Shown piece after piece: positions 7,712 to 15,159 of a DNA stretch of 15,159 bases. The stretch comes from Christensenella sp. UBA4247 (GTDB lineage Bacteria > Bacillota > Clostridia > Christensenellales > CAG-1252). Where the stretch lies: the NCBI GenBank assembly GCA_002395405.1, contig DGWX01000058.1, positions 56,249 to 71,407 on the forward strand, read 5' to 3'. The position numbers and the translations under genes were made by a program. The notes below the pieces were generated by a model. That model did no database searches, had not been told where the DNA came from, and saw nothing but the letters and a program-made list of their open reading frames with translations. Every line of letters begins with the position of its first letter. Position 1 is the stretch's first letter.

Positions 7712-10700
7712 ATGCGCGCATTACGTAAAAATTATCACCTTTTTATATGGATATCGCTTTTGATCGCCGCGGCGGCGCTTTTATTTCTCTTCCCGCTCTT
7801 TCCTTCCTCTTATGCGGCGGAATCCGCCGTTTATCTGGAAGCGGACGTAACTTTCGGCGGGGAAAAGCTTCCGTCTTCCGTTTTATACACGGGCAGCGCT
7901 CCCGTCTTTGATTTTAACCTTTATCACAGTTCGGACGCCACCCTATGGGAAAAAGACTCCGATTCTTCTCATCGCGCGAACTTTTCTTTGAAGTATTTCG
8001 ACGCCGATCGTCGCGCGCTTTCTTCCGCTCCTTCTCTTGTCGGTACATATTTCGTTCGCGTCGTTGCGGAAGATACCTTGAACGGCTATCGCAATACCGC
8101 CGTAACCCCCCTCGTTATTTCTCACGGCGTCGTGATCGGCGAGAGCCGGTATTCCATCGTAAAAGAAAATTTATCTCTTTTTTCTTCCGCGCTGGACGGT
8201 GTTTCCACTCTCGTTTTGGACGATGCGCATACCGATTTTTATTCTTCGGTTCTTTCCGGCACCTCTCTTCGAGTAGAAGGGCAGGCGTTGACGGCGGGAA
8301 CCGACTATTCTCTTTCGATCGAGTATTATAGTCGTCTGACTTCTTCCTTTGAAACGACGATCAGTTGCGCCGAAGTCGGCACCTACCGTCTCGTAGCGCG
8401 CATATTGTCTTCCGTTGACCTTTCGAAAACGGAAGCGACTTCCGCTCTTCAAACGGACGGATCGGGCAATCGCTATCTGTATCGCGAGTTCAGCGTTTCG
8501 CGCGCGGCTCTCAGCCTTTCCTTAACGACGTCTTCGATGTACGTAGATCGCGCGTCGGCCGTTACGCTTTCCGACGCGTCCAAAGCCAAACTTCTTGCCG
8601 TCGGTTCTTACGAAACGAAAGTGATCGCGCCTTCCTCTTTCGGAGGAAATTCGGAAGTGGGACGCGTTTTGACGCAGGGCAGCGGAGCCGTTTCGTTTAC
8701 GCCTTCCGAAGTCGGCGCTTACGTGTATCGCGTAACGTTTACTTCCTCTTCCGCGTCTTACGGCGTAGCTGCGGGCGATTATACCGACCTTTCCTTTGCC
8801 GTTACCCCCGTTCCTTATACCGTTTCGTATTCGATCAATAACGACGCAGACGATCTGCTCGATTACGTGATCATGAATTCCGGAGCGGGTGCGATCGAAC
8901 TTTCCCCGTTATTTTTCGATCTTTCTTCTTCCGCTCTTACTTCGGTTTATACGGCGAGCGGCGAAAGAAAGTTTTCCGTTTCTTATCAAGTCTATAATAC
9001 CGCCCTCGGAAGCTGGCAAGCGGTTGCGAGCGGTTATCCCGGTTCCGCGGGGCGCTATCGCGTGATCGTTACGTTTTCTTCCTATGCGCGCGTTACTTCC
9101 GATTACAATATCGACGCGGGTACGGAGATCGTAAAAGAGTTTCAAATCGTAACGGGGGGAACGCTCGGCGTAACGGCGGCGAACGGCGGGGTTAATTATT
9201 ATACGGGTTCCGGCGTCGTTCCCGCGCTTTTGTTTTTCTCCCAAGGCGGAGACGTCGGTTCTTCTCTCCAAGGTCTGTATTCCATCGATTATTATCAGGC
9301 GAACGGGTCTTTGATCGGTTCTTCCGCTCCTTCCGCCGTCGGCTCTTATTTCTTTGAGGTTTGCTTTACGTCGGCGGTTCCGTCGCTCGGCGTTGCGGCG
9401 GGAGACTTGTATCGCGGCGCGTATTCCGTTGTATATCGTCCGCTCTCTGTTACTTTTGAGGACGGCAGTTTCTCTTTTTCCGATCGATTGACGGCATCTT
9501 CTCTTCCGCTGGCGCTCGGAACGGATTATTCCGTTTCTTATTACGCGAAGTCGGGAGCGGCGTATTCTTTGCTTTCCGCCGCGCCATCTTTGCCGGGAGA
9601 TTATTTTGCGGTCGCCTTATTTTCCTCCGCGCTTTCCGTTTATAACGTTAAGGCGGGCGATATTGCCGCCTATCATTATAAAATCGCGGGTGCGAATACT
9701 TGGGCAAGCGTTTCCACCGCTTCGATCGATCTGACTTTTGACGGCGGCGTAAAGGAGCCGATCCTCTCTTTCTATAACGGAGCTTCTTCGATCGATCTTT
9801 CCGAGCTGGTCGATTATCAGGTTTCTTACTTTGCGTTCGATTCCTCTACCGAAAGCTATCTTCCTTCCTCACACCCGCTCTATTCGGGCGATTATCAATG
9901 TCTCGTAACCTTCCTTCGTTCGGACGAGGAAAAGGGGATCGTACGCGGCGGATTTACGAGCGTTTCCTTTACTCTCTCGCAAAAAGACGTTACGGTAACT
10001 TATACTTTGAAAGAGGAAAGTGCGGATCTCGTTTATGACGGGGTCAATAAGGACTATTCCGTTAGTCTGACGGCGGACGCCCGCCCCCTCGATCTTTCGT
10101 TTACCGTTGAATACGCGATCGCTTCCGCGTCGCCCGTTTATCGCGTGGAGCCTTATAAGGCGGCAGGGAATTATTATGTCCGAACGACGCTCGCAAACGA
10201 TCGAAACGGGAGCTTGAATCTCGTTGGGCGGAGCTTGGCGTTTACCGTTCAAAAACTCTCCGTGGACGTTTTATTTACCGTTCCGCTTTCCTATCGCGCG
10301 ATGTACACGGGTTCGGCTGTCAGTCCTTCCGTTACTTTCGGCGCGCTGAACGGACGCTATGCCGATCAAAGTTATAAAACGGCGGGGCAATTTGCCTCGG
10401 TCGGCATTTCTCTCGGCATTTCCGATCAGTATTATTCTTCCGATAACGGCGTTGATTATTTAACGGCAACTTCCCCCGTTCGAACGGGCGCCTATCGGCA
10501 CGAAGTATCCTCTTCGAACGACAGCGTTTTGTTTTCTTCCGCCTCTTCCGTCGGAGACGACGGATCGACCGTTTCCTCCGCTTACGTTTGGGAAACGGAA
10601 GCGAACGTGATTTTCAGCGTGATCCCGTGTGAGGTCGAAGTTCGCGTTACTTTCGATTCCGATCTGTATTACACGACGGCGGCGAAAGGCGTTTCATCCG

Positions 10701-13700
10701 TTGCCTTTTACGCCTATGATCCGACGACCGATTCTTATTCCACGGCGGTTTCCGCATTCTCGGGCGACTATAAGATCTATTATTTTACGTCGGATTATCA
10801 GGGCGTCGTCAGCGGGACGGGTAGCGAGAGCAAGCCGACCCAAAAGAGTTATTACGTGGCGCGCGTCGTTATGCAAAAAGACGGCGTGTCTGACGCCTAT
10901 CTTTCCGAAGAGCGTTATACATTCCTCAGCGGAAAGACCGAGCTCGGCGCGGATATGGAAGGTTCGCCCGTTGCGGACGGTTGCTACGTGGATTTCGTTT
11001 TCCGCATCAAAGATCAAACCCGTTTGGACGTGCATTTTGAAATGCCGCAGACTTTCGCGTTCGACGGATCGGCGAAAGCGATCGACGCTACTTTCGTCAA
11101 TCGTTTTTCCACCGTTCCTTTCCAAGCCGGCGTTGATTATGCCGTCACTTATATCGAAGATGGAGGCGCGGAGAGCGCGACCGCTCCTTCCGCCGTCGGT
11201 CGTTACGAAGTAAAGTTTACCTTCCTTCGCGATAATACGGCGTATCGGATCGGCGATACGCTCGGTTCTTACGAACCGCAGAACGCGCTGTATATTTCTT
11301 CGAACGACGTAATTCTATATGCGTTCGAGATCTTTGCGCCGAGGGAGATGACGGTGGATTGGCAAGCGCCCGCTTCTTTCTATTACGACGGAACCGAGAA
11401 AGCTTACGTACCTTCTTTTACCGTCCAAACCGAAAGCGGAGAGGGGATCGTTATGCTGACTTACGACACGCATTATCGCGTTCGTTATTACGCGCTTGCG
11501 GACGGCGTTTACAGCCCTCTTTCGAGCGCGCCTTCTCTTCCCGGCAATTACGCCGTTGAAGTTTATTTCCTGATCGATCTGTGGGATTATACCATTAACG
11601 TAAACGGAACGCTCGTTCCGCTTCGCCCGTCCGAACTCGTTTCCGTTGCGGACGGCGGGTTTGACGGCGCGACCCTTCCGAAAGCTCGCTTCGAGATCAA
11701 GAAGGCCGTTTTGAAAGTGGGAGGGGTTTCCCCTGTAAGTAGGCAATTCGACGGAACTTACGTCGCGGCATTCTCCGGACTCCCGACCCTCTCCGTTAAA
11801 GAGGAAGGGGGCGTTCGTTTGGGCGAAATGGTTAAGGTAAACGGCGCTTTCCCGTTCTCTCTTTCCGGCTCGATCGAAGGTGCGTTTGAAACCTGCCTTC
11901 CGGGTAGCGATATATCGATCAACCTCTCATCCTTCTTTGCTCTTACCGAAGGTGCGAGCGATCTTTACGACCTCGAACACGATGCGTTCCGCGCTTCGAT
12001 TACGAAAAGCGCCGTGGACATTACGCCCGTGGACGTCAGCCGCGAATACAATCCTTTTGCGGTGGAAAGCGTGATCCGCTATTCCGCAAGCTACTCCGAG
12101 GAAACTCTTTCGGCTGTTTTCCCGAATTTGAGCGATTCGGATTTCCTCGTCGGCGAACTTTCGCGCGAAAAGGGAACGGCGGTCGGTTGGTATCCGATCT
12201 CGGTCGGAACGCTTGTTTTAAACGACGCTCTTGCGGGAACCGTTACTTTGGACGGGTCGGAAGTTACGCTTTCCGATCTTTTCGAGCTCAAGATCGAGAA
12301 TGCGGGCTATCGCATCCGCGAACGCGCAATTACGATCGAAGTCGAAGAAGGGCAATATAAACTTTACGGCGAAGCCGATCCGGTTTTAACGGCTGTCGTA
12401 AGTTCCGGTTCTTTGATCTATAACGACGTGATCGTCGGAACCCCGCATCGAGCTGAAGGTGAAAACGCAGGCGAATACAGAGTTACGCTTTCGGCGGTGT
12501 CCATCCGAAACGGAGCGGGTGACGACGTCAGCGCCAATTATAATATTACCTTAAAGAACGGAACGTTTGAAGTTCGCAAAAGGCGCATTACCGTTTCTCC
12601 CGTCAATCAAAGCGTGCAATACACCGTCGGCTTTGATCGCACGGCAATGAACGTTCTCGATCGCGATCACGACAATCGAAATATAACCGAAGCATATATT
12701 ACGAATCCCGTCGCGGGCGACAGGATCAGCGGCGTTCTCTCTTCCGAACCGACGGACGATCCCTTTGTTTTCCGTATTACGAGAGGAACGGTTACCGTCG
12801 TTAATTCATCCGGTAAAAGCGTCATTTCGAATTACGACTTATACTTCGATACTTCTCGTACCTATACCGTCGTCAAAACGGACATCACCGTCCGTATTTC
12901 GGAAAACGCCGTTCTCAGCAAGTATTACGGAGATCAAAATCCCGTTATCGCTTTTACGATCGAAAAAACCGAAAAAGAGAAACTCGGTTCCTTAACTTTA
13001 TCCACCGCAAGCTCGATCGGACGTGAAGCAGGCGAGGACGCAGGCACCTATCGAGTGCTTGTGGATAACAGCGCCTCTTCCTTTATCGTAACCGATTCCG
13101 GAGTGGACGTCAGTCGTTATTTCAATTTCAACGTTCGCGGCGTAACTTACGGCGATACGATGTTTACGATCCTTCCTCGCCCCATAACCGTTACGGTCGA
13201 GAGTCAGACCTTCGAAAATACCGGTCGAGACATTCTTCCGACCCTCAAATATATGAACGCAAACGGAACGAGGCTTTCCGCCACCGTTCTTGCCTCTTTG
13301 AAAGTGCAATACGGCGTTCCCGCGTTCGAGCCGGACGACGGAGCGAACGCGGTAACTCCGATCGTGGTCGGGGAAGTAGAGACCGACCCGAACTTTACGA
13401 TCACCGTTCTTCCCGGAACGATTACGATGATCTATTTGCAAAACGTGGTTACCGCAACGGCGGTTGCTTCCTCCGATCCGATTTATAAGCAAAACAAACG
13501 GATCTTCGCGGGTATTATGCTCTATAAGACCGTGCGGCTTTATAAACTCGATACGGCAAACGGAGAGCAACCCGATCGAAAAGTTTCGATCGCGCTTCCC
13601 CTTGATAAAGATTTGAAAGGGGACGGGTTCGTTGCCGTTGCGCTTTATTCGTCAAAGAATCCGAAGGCGTTTACTTTGTCTCAATCGGGCGCAACCCTCG

Positions 13701-14728
13701 TGTATGCGGATAATGGTACGTATTACGTGGCGATCGCGCAAGCGGAAGAGTGGTTTTATATCATTTGGGGCGTCGTTTGCATCGCGGCGGGTGTTTTGAT
13801 TTATTTCCTCGTCGTTGCGATCGTTAAACTCGCTAAGAAATCGAAAGCGAAGAAGGAAGCGATGGCTCCGGAACTTGCCGCAAAGAAAGCGGAAAAGGAA
13901 AGGAAAAAGAGAGAGCAAGCCCTCGCAAAAGGCGGAAAGCGCGGCTTTATCTCCGTGGCAACCCCCAAATCTGCCGCTACTCAAACGCAAAATTCCGATT
14001 CGGACGATCTCTTCTCCGATTCGAATGTAGCTTTGCCCGATGAACCCGTCAAAGCCAAAGAAGAAGAGATTGTTCAGGAAAATACGGACGATCTCTTTGC
14101 TTCGTCCGCCGATGAGATCGGGCGCGAAGACGAGGTCGAACCTTCCGAACCGATCGCAGAGGACGATAAAAAGAAGTCGAAAAAGGATAAGAAAGAAAAG
14201 AAAACGAAAGGGAAGAAGACTGTTTCCGCCTTCGTTCCTTCGAGCGAGCCGCAGGAAGAAAAGGCAGAAGAACCGAAAGAGAACACGGACAGCCTCTTCG
14301 AAAGCGAACCGGAAGATAAAAAGAAAAAGAAGGATAAGAAAGAGGCTAAGTCCAAAGAATCCAAGGCGGATAAAAAGAAAGAGGACAAAAAGTCCAAGAA
14401 AGGGAAATCTTCCGAACCGAAAGGCTTCCGTCCGATGGCGTTTACTCCCTCCGGAGCAAAAGGATCCGCTTCTCCGACGCGCTCTTTTGAGGACGATCTG
14501 TTCTTGGATGACGAGTTTGACGTTCCCGAGTCTTCCGCCGTTTCGCCTTACGGATCGCCGAACGACGTTTCGAACGACGTTTCGGATGACGTTTCGGATG
14601 ACGAGATCGTGATCCCCGATTCTTCCTCGCATTCCGATGACGATCTCGTGATCGCCAAGAGCAACAATTTCTTCAATGACGATGATTCCGAAGAGGATAA
14701 AAAGGACGACGATCCCGATATGATCTGA
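7712..14728 (+). CDS. Giant Ig/MBG-repeat surface protein with one membrane helix and long cytoplasmic tail
   Basis: A 2338-residue predicted single-pass surface protein. The N-terminus is a signal peptide (charged start, hydrophobic 10-30, probable cleavage near SYA-A at 35/36). The outer region (about 37-1910) is a series of beta-sandwich modules. Many open with Y[TD]G-like strands and close with GxY followed by alternating hydrophobics (APSLVGTY, APSAVGSY, APSLPGDY). Two modules fit the MBG 'YGX' type: YGEADP at 1552 with AGEYRV at 1586, and YGDQNP at 1739 with AGTYRV at 1777. A membrane-proximal domain (about 1911-2013) precedes the helix at 2014-2038, which is followed by AKKSKAKK, so the tail lies in the cytoplasm. 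The 300-residue tail is Lys- and Asp/Glu-rich. There is no sortase signal, dockerin or enzyme motif. It has its own promoter and a terminator. An adhesin or structural stalk is likely; a transmembrane link to a cytoplasmic partner is an inference. Confidence 0.93.
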   Translation: MRALRKNYHLFIWISLLIAAAALLFLFPLFPSSYAAESAVYLEADVTFGGEKLPSSVLYTGSAPVFDFNLYHSSDATLWEKDSDSSHRANFSLKYFDADRRALSSAPSLVGTYFVRVVAEDTLNGYRNTAVTPLVISHGVVIGESRYSIVKENLSLFSSALDGVSTLVLDDAHTDFYSSVLSGTSLRVEGQALTAGTDYSLSIEYYSRLTSSFETTISCAEVGTYRLVARILSSVDLSKTEATSALQTDGSGNRYLYREFSVSRAALSLSLTTSSMYVDRASAVTLSDASKAKLLAVGSYETKVIAPSSFGGNSEVGRVLTQGSGAVSFTPSEVGAYVYRVTFTSSSASYGVAAGDYTDLSFAVTPVPYTVSYSINNDADDLLDYVIMNSGAGAIELSPLFFDLSSSALTSVYTASGERKFSVSYQVYNTALGSWQAVASGYPGSAGRYRVIVTFSSYARVTSDYNIDAGTEIVKEFQIVTGGTLGVTAANGGVNYYTGSGVVPALLFFSQGGDVGSSLQGLYSIDYYQANGSLIGSSAPSAVGSYFFEVCFTSAVPSLGVAAGDLYRGAYSVVYRPLSVTFEDGSFSFSDRLTASSLPLALGTDYSVSYYAKSGAAYSLLSAAPSLPGDYFAVALFSSALSVYNVKAGDIAAYHYKIAGANTWASVSTASIDLTFDGGVKEPILSFYNGASSIDLSELVDYQVSYFAFDSSTESYLPSSHPLYSGDYQCLVTFLRSDEEKGIVRGGFTSVSFTLSQKDVTVTYTLKEESADLVYDGVNKDYSVSLTADARPLDLSFTVEYAIASASPVYRVEPYKAAGNYYVRTTLANDRNGSLNLVGRSLAFTVQKLSVDVLFTVPLSYRAMYTGSAVSPSVTFGALNGRYADQSYKTAGQFASVGISLGISDQYYSSDNGVDYLTATSPVRTGAYRHEVSSSNDSVLFSSASSVGDDGSTVSSAYVWETEANVIFSVIPCEVEVRVTFDSDLYYTTAAKGVSSVAFYAYDPTTDSYSTAVSAFSGDYKIYYFTSDYQGVVSGTGSESKPTQKSYYVARVVMQKDGVSDAYLSEERYTFLSGKTELGADMEGSPVADGCYVDFVFRIKDQTRLDVHFEMPQTFAFDGSAKAIDATFVNRFSTVPFQAGVDYAVTYIEDGGAESATAPSAVGRYEVKFTFLRDNTAYRIGDTLGSYEPQNALYISSNDVILYAFEIFAPREMTVDWQAPASFYYDGTEKAYVPSFTVQTESGEGIVMLTYDTHYRVRYYALADGVYSPLSSAPSLPGNYAVEVYFLIDLWDYTINVNGTLVPLRPSELVSVADGGFDGATLPKARFEIKKAVLKVGGVSPVSRQFDGTYVAAFSGLPTLSVKEEGGVRLGEMVKVNGAFPFSLSGSIEGAFETCLPGSDISINLSSFFALTEGASDLYDLEHDAFRASITKSAVDITPVDVSREYNPFAVESVIRYSASYSEETLSAVFPNLSDSDFLVGELSREKGTAVGWYPISVGTLVLNDALAGTVTLDGSEVTLSDLFELKIENAGYRIRERAITIEVEEGQYKLYGEADPVLTAVVSSGSLIYNDVIVGTPHRAEGENAGEYRVTLSAVSIRNGAGDDVSANYNITLKNGTFEVRKRRITVSPVNQSVQYTVGFDRTAMNVLDRDHDNRNITEAYITNPVAGDRISGVLSSEPTDDPFVFRITRGTVTVVNSSGKSVISNYDLYFDTSRTYTVVKTDITVRISENAVLSKYYGDQNPVIAFTIEKTEKEKLGSLTLSTASSIGREAGEDAGTYRVLVDNSASSFIVTDSGVDVSRYFNFNVRGVTYGDTMFTILPRPITVTVESQTFENTGRDILPTLKYMNANGTRLSATVLASLKVQYGVPAFEPDDGANAVTPIVVGEVETDPNFTITVLPGTITMIYLQNVVTATAVASSDPIYKQNKRIFAGIMLYKTVRLYKLDTANGEQPDRKVSIALPLDKDLKGDGFVAVALYSSKNPKAFTLSQSGATLVYADNGTYYVAIAQAEEWFYIIWGVVCIAAGVLIYFLVVAIVKLAKKSKAKKEAMAPELAAKKAEKERKKREQALAKGGKRGFISVATPKSAATQTQNSDSDDLFSDSNVALPDEPVKAKEEEIVQENTDDLFASSADEIGREDEVEPSEPIAEDDKKKSKKDKKEKKTKGKKTVSAFVPSSEPQEEKAEEPKENTDSLFESEPEDKKKKKDKKEAKSKESKADKKKEDKKSKKGKSSEPKGFRPMAFTPSGAKGSASPTRSFEDDLFLDDEFDVPESSAVSPYGSPNDVSNDVSDDVSDDEIVIPDSSSHSDDDLVIAKSNNFFNDDDSEEDKKDDDPDMI
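7823..13441 (+). repeat. Array of diverged Ig/MBG-like modules
   Basis: About 18 modules of roughly 85-145 residues by eye. The conserved Gly of the closing GxY strand occurs at residues 111, 223, 335, 447, 544, 629, 726, 819, 926, 1018, 1163 and 1278, and in the two YGX modules at 1587 and 1778. Several also share an AGD turn after the strand (VAAGDY, VAAGDL, VKAGDI). Sequence identity between copies is low, so this is an old duplication series and not a recent DNA repeat. Boundaries are approximate. Confidence 0.75.
13751..14725 (+). other. Membrane helix and cytoplasmic polyampholyte tail of the giant protein
   Basis: Codons 2014-2038 encode a hydrophobic helix (WFYIIWG onward), followed by a basic stop-transfer cluster. 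The remaining tail alternates Lys-rich and Asp/Glu/Ser-rich blocks and should be disordered. DDLF or DSLF occurs at residues 2098, 2126, 2193 and 2261, each in an acidic setting (NTDDLF and NTDSLF twice). Three of these copies follow a Lys-rich block and a small hydrophobic patch centred on F2079, F2174 and F2244. Membrane proteins anchored this way usually have much shorter cytoplasmic ends. Confidence 0.85.
14561..14608 (+). repeat. 12-base tandem repeat in the tail coding region
   Basis: Two copies of AACGACGTTTCG (14561-14572, 14573-14584), one GATGACGTTTCG (14585-14596) and a partial fourth unit (14597-14608). They encode NDVS-NDVS-DDVS-DDEI. The period is a multiple of three, so gain or loss of units would keep the frame. 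It sits near the C-terminus of the giant protein. Confidence 0.9.
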
Positions 14729-14760
14729 TAGGATCCGATCGAATCGTGTTCGGCAGTTAT

Positions 14761-14795
14761 AAAAAAACCGCAACTTTTCGTTGCGGTTTTTTTTT
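14761..14795. terminator. Bidirectional terminator between the giant gene and hom
   Basis: CCGCAAC (14768-14774) pairs perfectly with GTTGCGG (14780-14786) around a TTTTC loop. Seven A residues lie before it (14761-14767) and nine T residues after it (14787-14795). The symmetry lets it act for the plus-strand giant gene (stop at 14728) and for the minus-strand hom gene (stop at 14809). Confidence 0.95.
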
Positions 14796-14808
14796 GCTCT
14801 GAACCGGA

Positions 14809-15159
14809 TTATTTTTCCACGCGGATTACGCTGGAAACTTCCGAGATGCACGGGGAAGCTTTCAGAGTTTCAAGGGCTTTTCTGAAAGTAAGCTCGGTCG
14901 TTTTTTGCGTGACGAAGGCGATCGTAGCTTTCCCGTTCGAACCGGATTTTTGAACCATTGTGTCGATCGAAATGCCCGCGTCTCCGAAAATTCCCGTAAT
15001 AGCGGAAAGAACGCCCGTTTCGTCTTTTGCGGAAAGGCGGATAAAATATTCGCTGGCAAAGTCATCGTTGAAGTTTTGCGCGGCTTCTTCCAAGATGAAA
15101 GGGTAACGCCTATGCGCTTCGCGCGTTGCCGCCGTTACGATGTCGGAAACGATCGCGCT
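14809..15159 (-). CDS. hom: Homoserine dehydrogenase, C-terminal part with ACT domain (5' end outside window)
   Basis: The minus-strand frame is open from the window edge (15159) to TAA at 14809-14811; 116 codons are visible. The enzyme reduces L-aspartate 4-semialdehyde to L-homoserine with NAD(P)H, on the path to threonine and methionine. The first visible residues, SAIVSDIV, match the end of the catalytic domain. A C-terminal ACT domain follows, beginning YFIRLSAKDETGVLSAITGIFG and continuing to the end; this domain typically mediates threonine feedback. The full protein is normally about 400-430 residues, so roughly the first three quarters lie outside. A TTG at 15093 is internal, not the start. 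The gene converges on the giant gene and shares its terminator. Confidence 0.95.
   Translation of the reverse strand, partial: SAIVSDIVTAATREAHRRYPFILEEAAQNFNDDFASEYFIRLSAKDETGVLSAITGIFGDAGISIDTMVQKSGSNGKATIAFVTQKTTELTFRKALETLKASPCISEVSSVIRVEK

Noticed and set aside
12998..13570. A 190-codon minus-strand frame opposite the MBG modules
   Set aside because: No recognisable motif and fully covered by the confident plus-strand gene.
14034..14048. LPDEP in the tail considered as a sortase-type signal
   Set aside because: It lies after the membrane helix and is followed by more than 200 residues of charged tail, so it does not fit a wall-sorting signal.
14561..14608. 12-base repeats considered as a CRISPR array or iteron origin
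   Set aside because: No spacers, too short a unit, and the repeat is in frame within a coding region.
14040..14612. A 190-codon plus-strand frame rich in Lys/Arg within the tail region
   Set aside because: It is a shifted frame of the giant gene; the main frame continues uninterrupted with coherent domains on both sides.
13652..14851. A 399-codon open frame on the minus strand, antisense to the end of the giant gene
   Set aside because: Its Arg/Phe/Leu-rich product mirrors the Lys/Asp/Glu-rich coding strand, it runs over the terminator and into hom, and it has no family motif. It is a composition shadow.
15091..15093. TTG as start of a short ACT-domain protein
   Set aside because: The frame continues upstream into residues typical of the homoserine dehydrogenase catalytic domain.

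Overview
The window looks like chromosomal DNA of a Gram-positive, probably uncultured clostridial (Bacillota) bacterium. The signs are purine-rich Shine-Dalgarno sites, a transketolase split into two subunits, classic hairpin-plus-T terminators, a giant MBG/Ig-repeat surface protein held by a C-terminal membrane helix, and a standard genetic code with TAA and TGA stops. Base composition is close to balanced. Placement below class level is a guess. I see no RNA gene, CRISPR array, insertion sequence or phage gene.

Layout. (1) Positions 1-3994: the 3' part of a secreted transglutaminase-like protein (Gly/Ser/Glu linker, X2-like Ig domain, second beta domain, Cys-His-Asp transglutaminase core). 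It shares one base with the start of a 638-residue protein that resembles DUF5695/six-hairpin glycosidase-like proteins. (2) Positions 3959-5895: a housekeeping unit with its own promoter (inside the end of the previous gene), the N- and C-terminal transketolase subunits joined with no gap, and an intrinsic terminator. (3) Positions 5940-7645: a two-gene unit overlapping by 4 bases, an HSL-type alpha/beta hydrolase followed by an N-terminally anchored extracytoplasmic protein of unknown role. (4) Positions 7650-14795: a strong extended -10 promoter containing a perfect 12-bp palindrome, then a 7-kb gene for a 2338-residue surface protein, then a bidirectional terminator. (5) Positions 14809-15159 on the minus strand: the end of homoserine dehydrogenase (hom), converging on the same terminator.

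How the genes relate. Transketolase (non-oxidative pentose phosphate pathway) and homoserine dehydrogenase (Thr/Met pathway) are core metabolism. Around them lie envelope or surface functions: the transglutaminase-like protein, the anchored protein and the giant repeat protein. No single pathway obviously connects them.

The most interesting object is the giant protein. It has a signal peptide, roughly 18 Ig/MBG-like modules outside the cell, one membrane helix, and an unusually long (about 300-residue) disordered cytoplasmic tail. The tail carries four D[DS]LF motifs, three of them in a repeated module made of a Lys-rich block, a small hydrophobic patch and the motif. That layout suggests a surface stalk connected to a cytoplasmic partner and not a simple adhesin. 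The first four extracellular modules keep an exact 112-residue period although their sequences have diverged.
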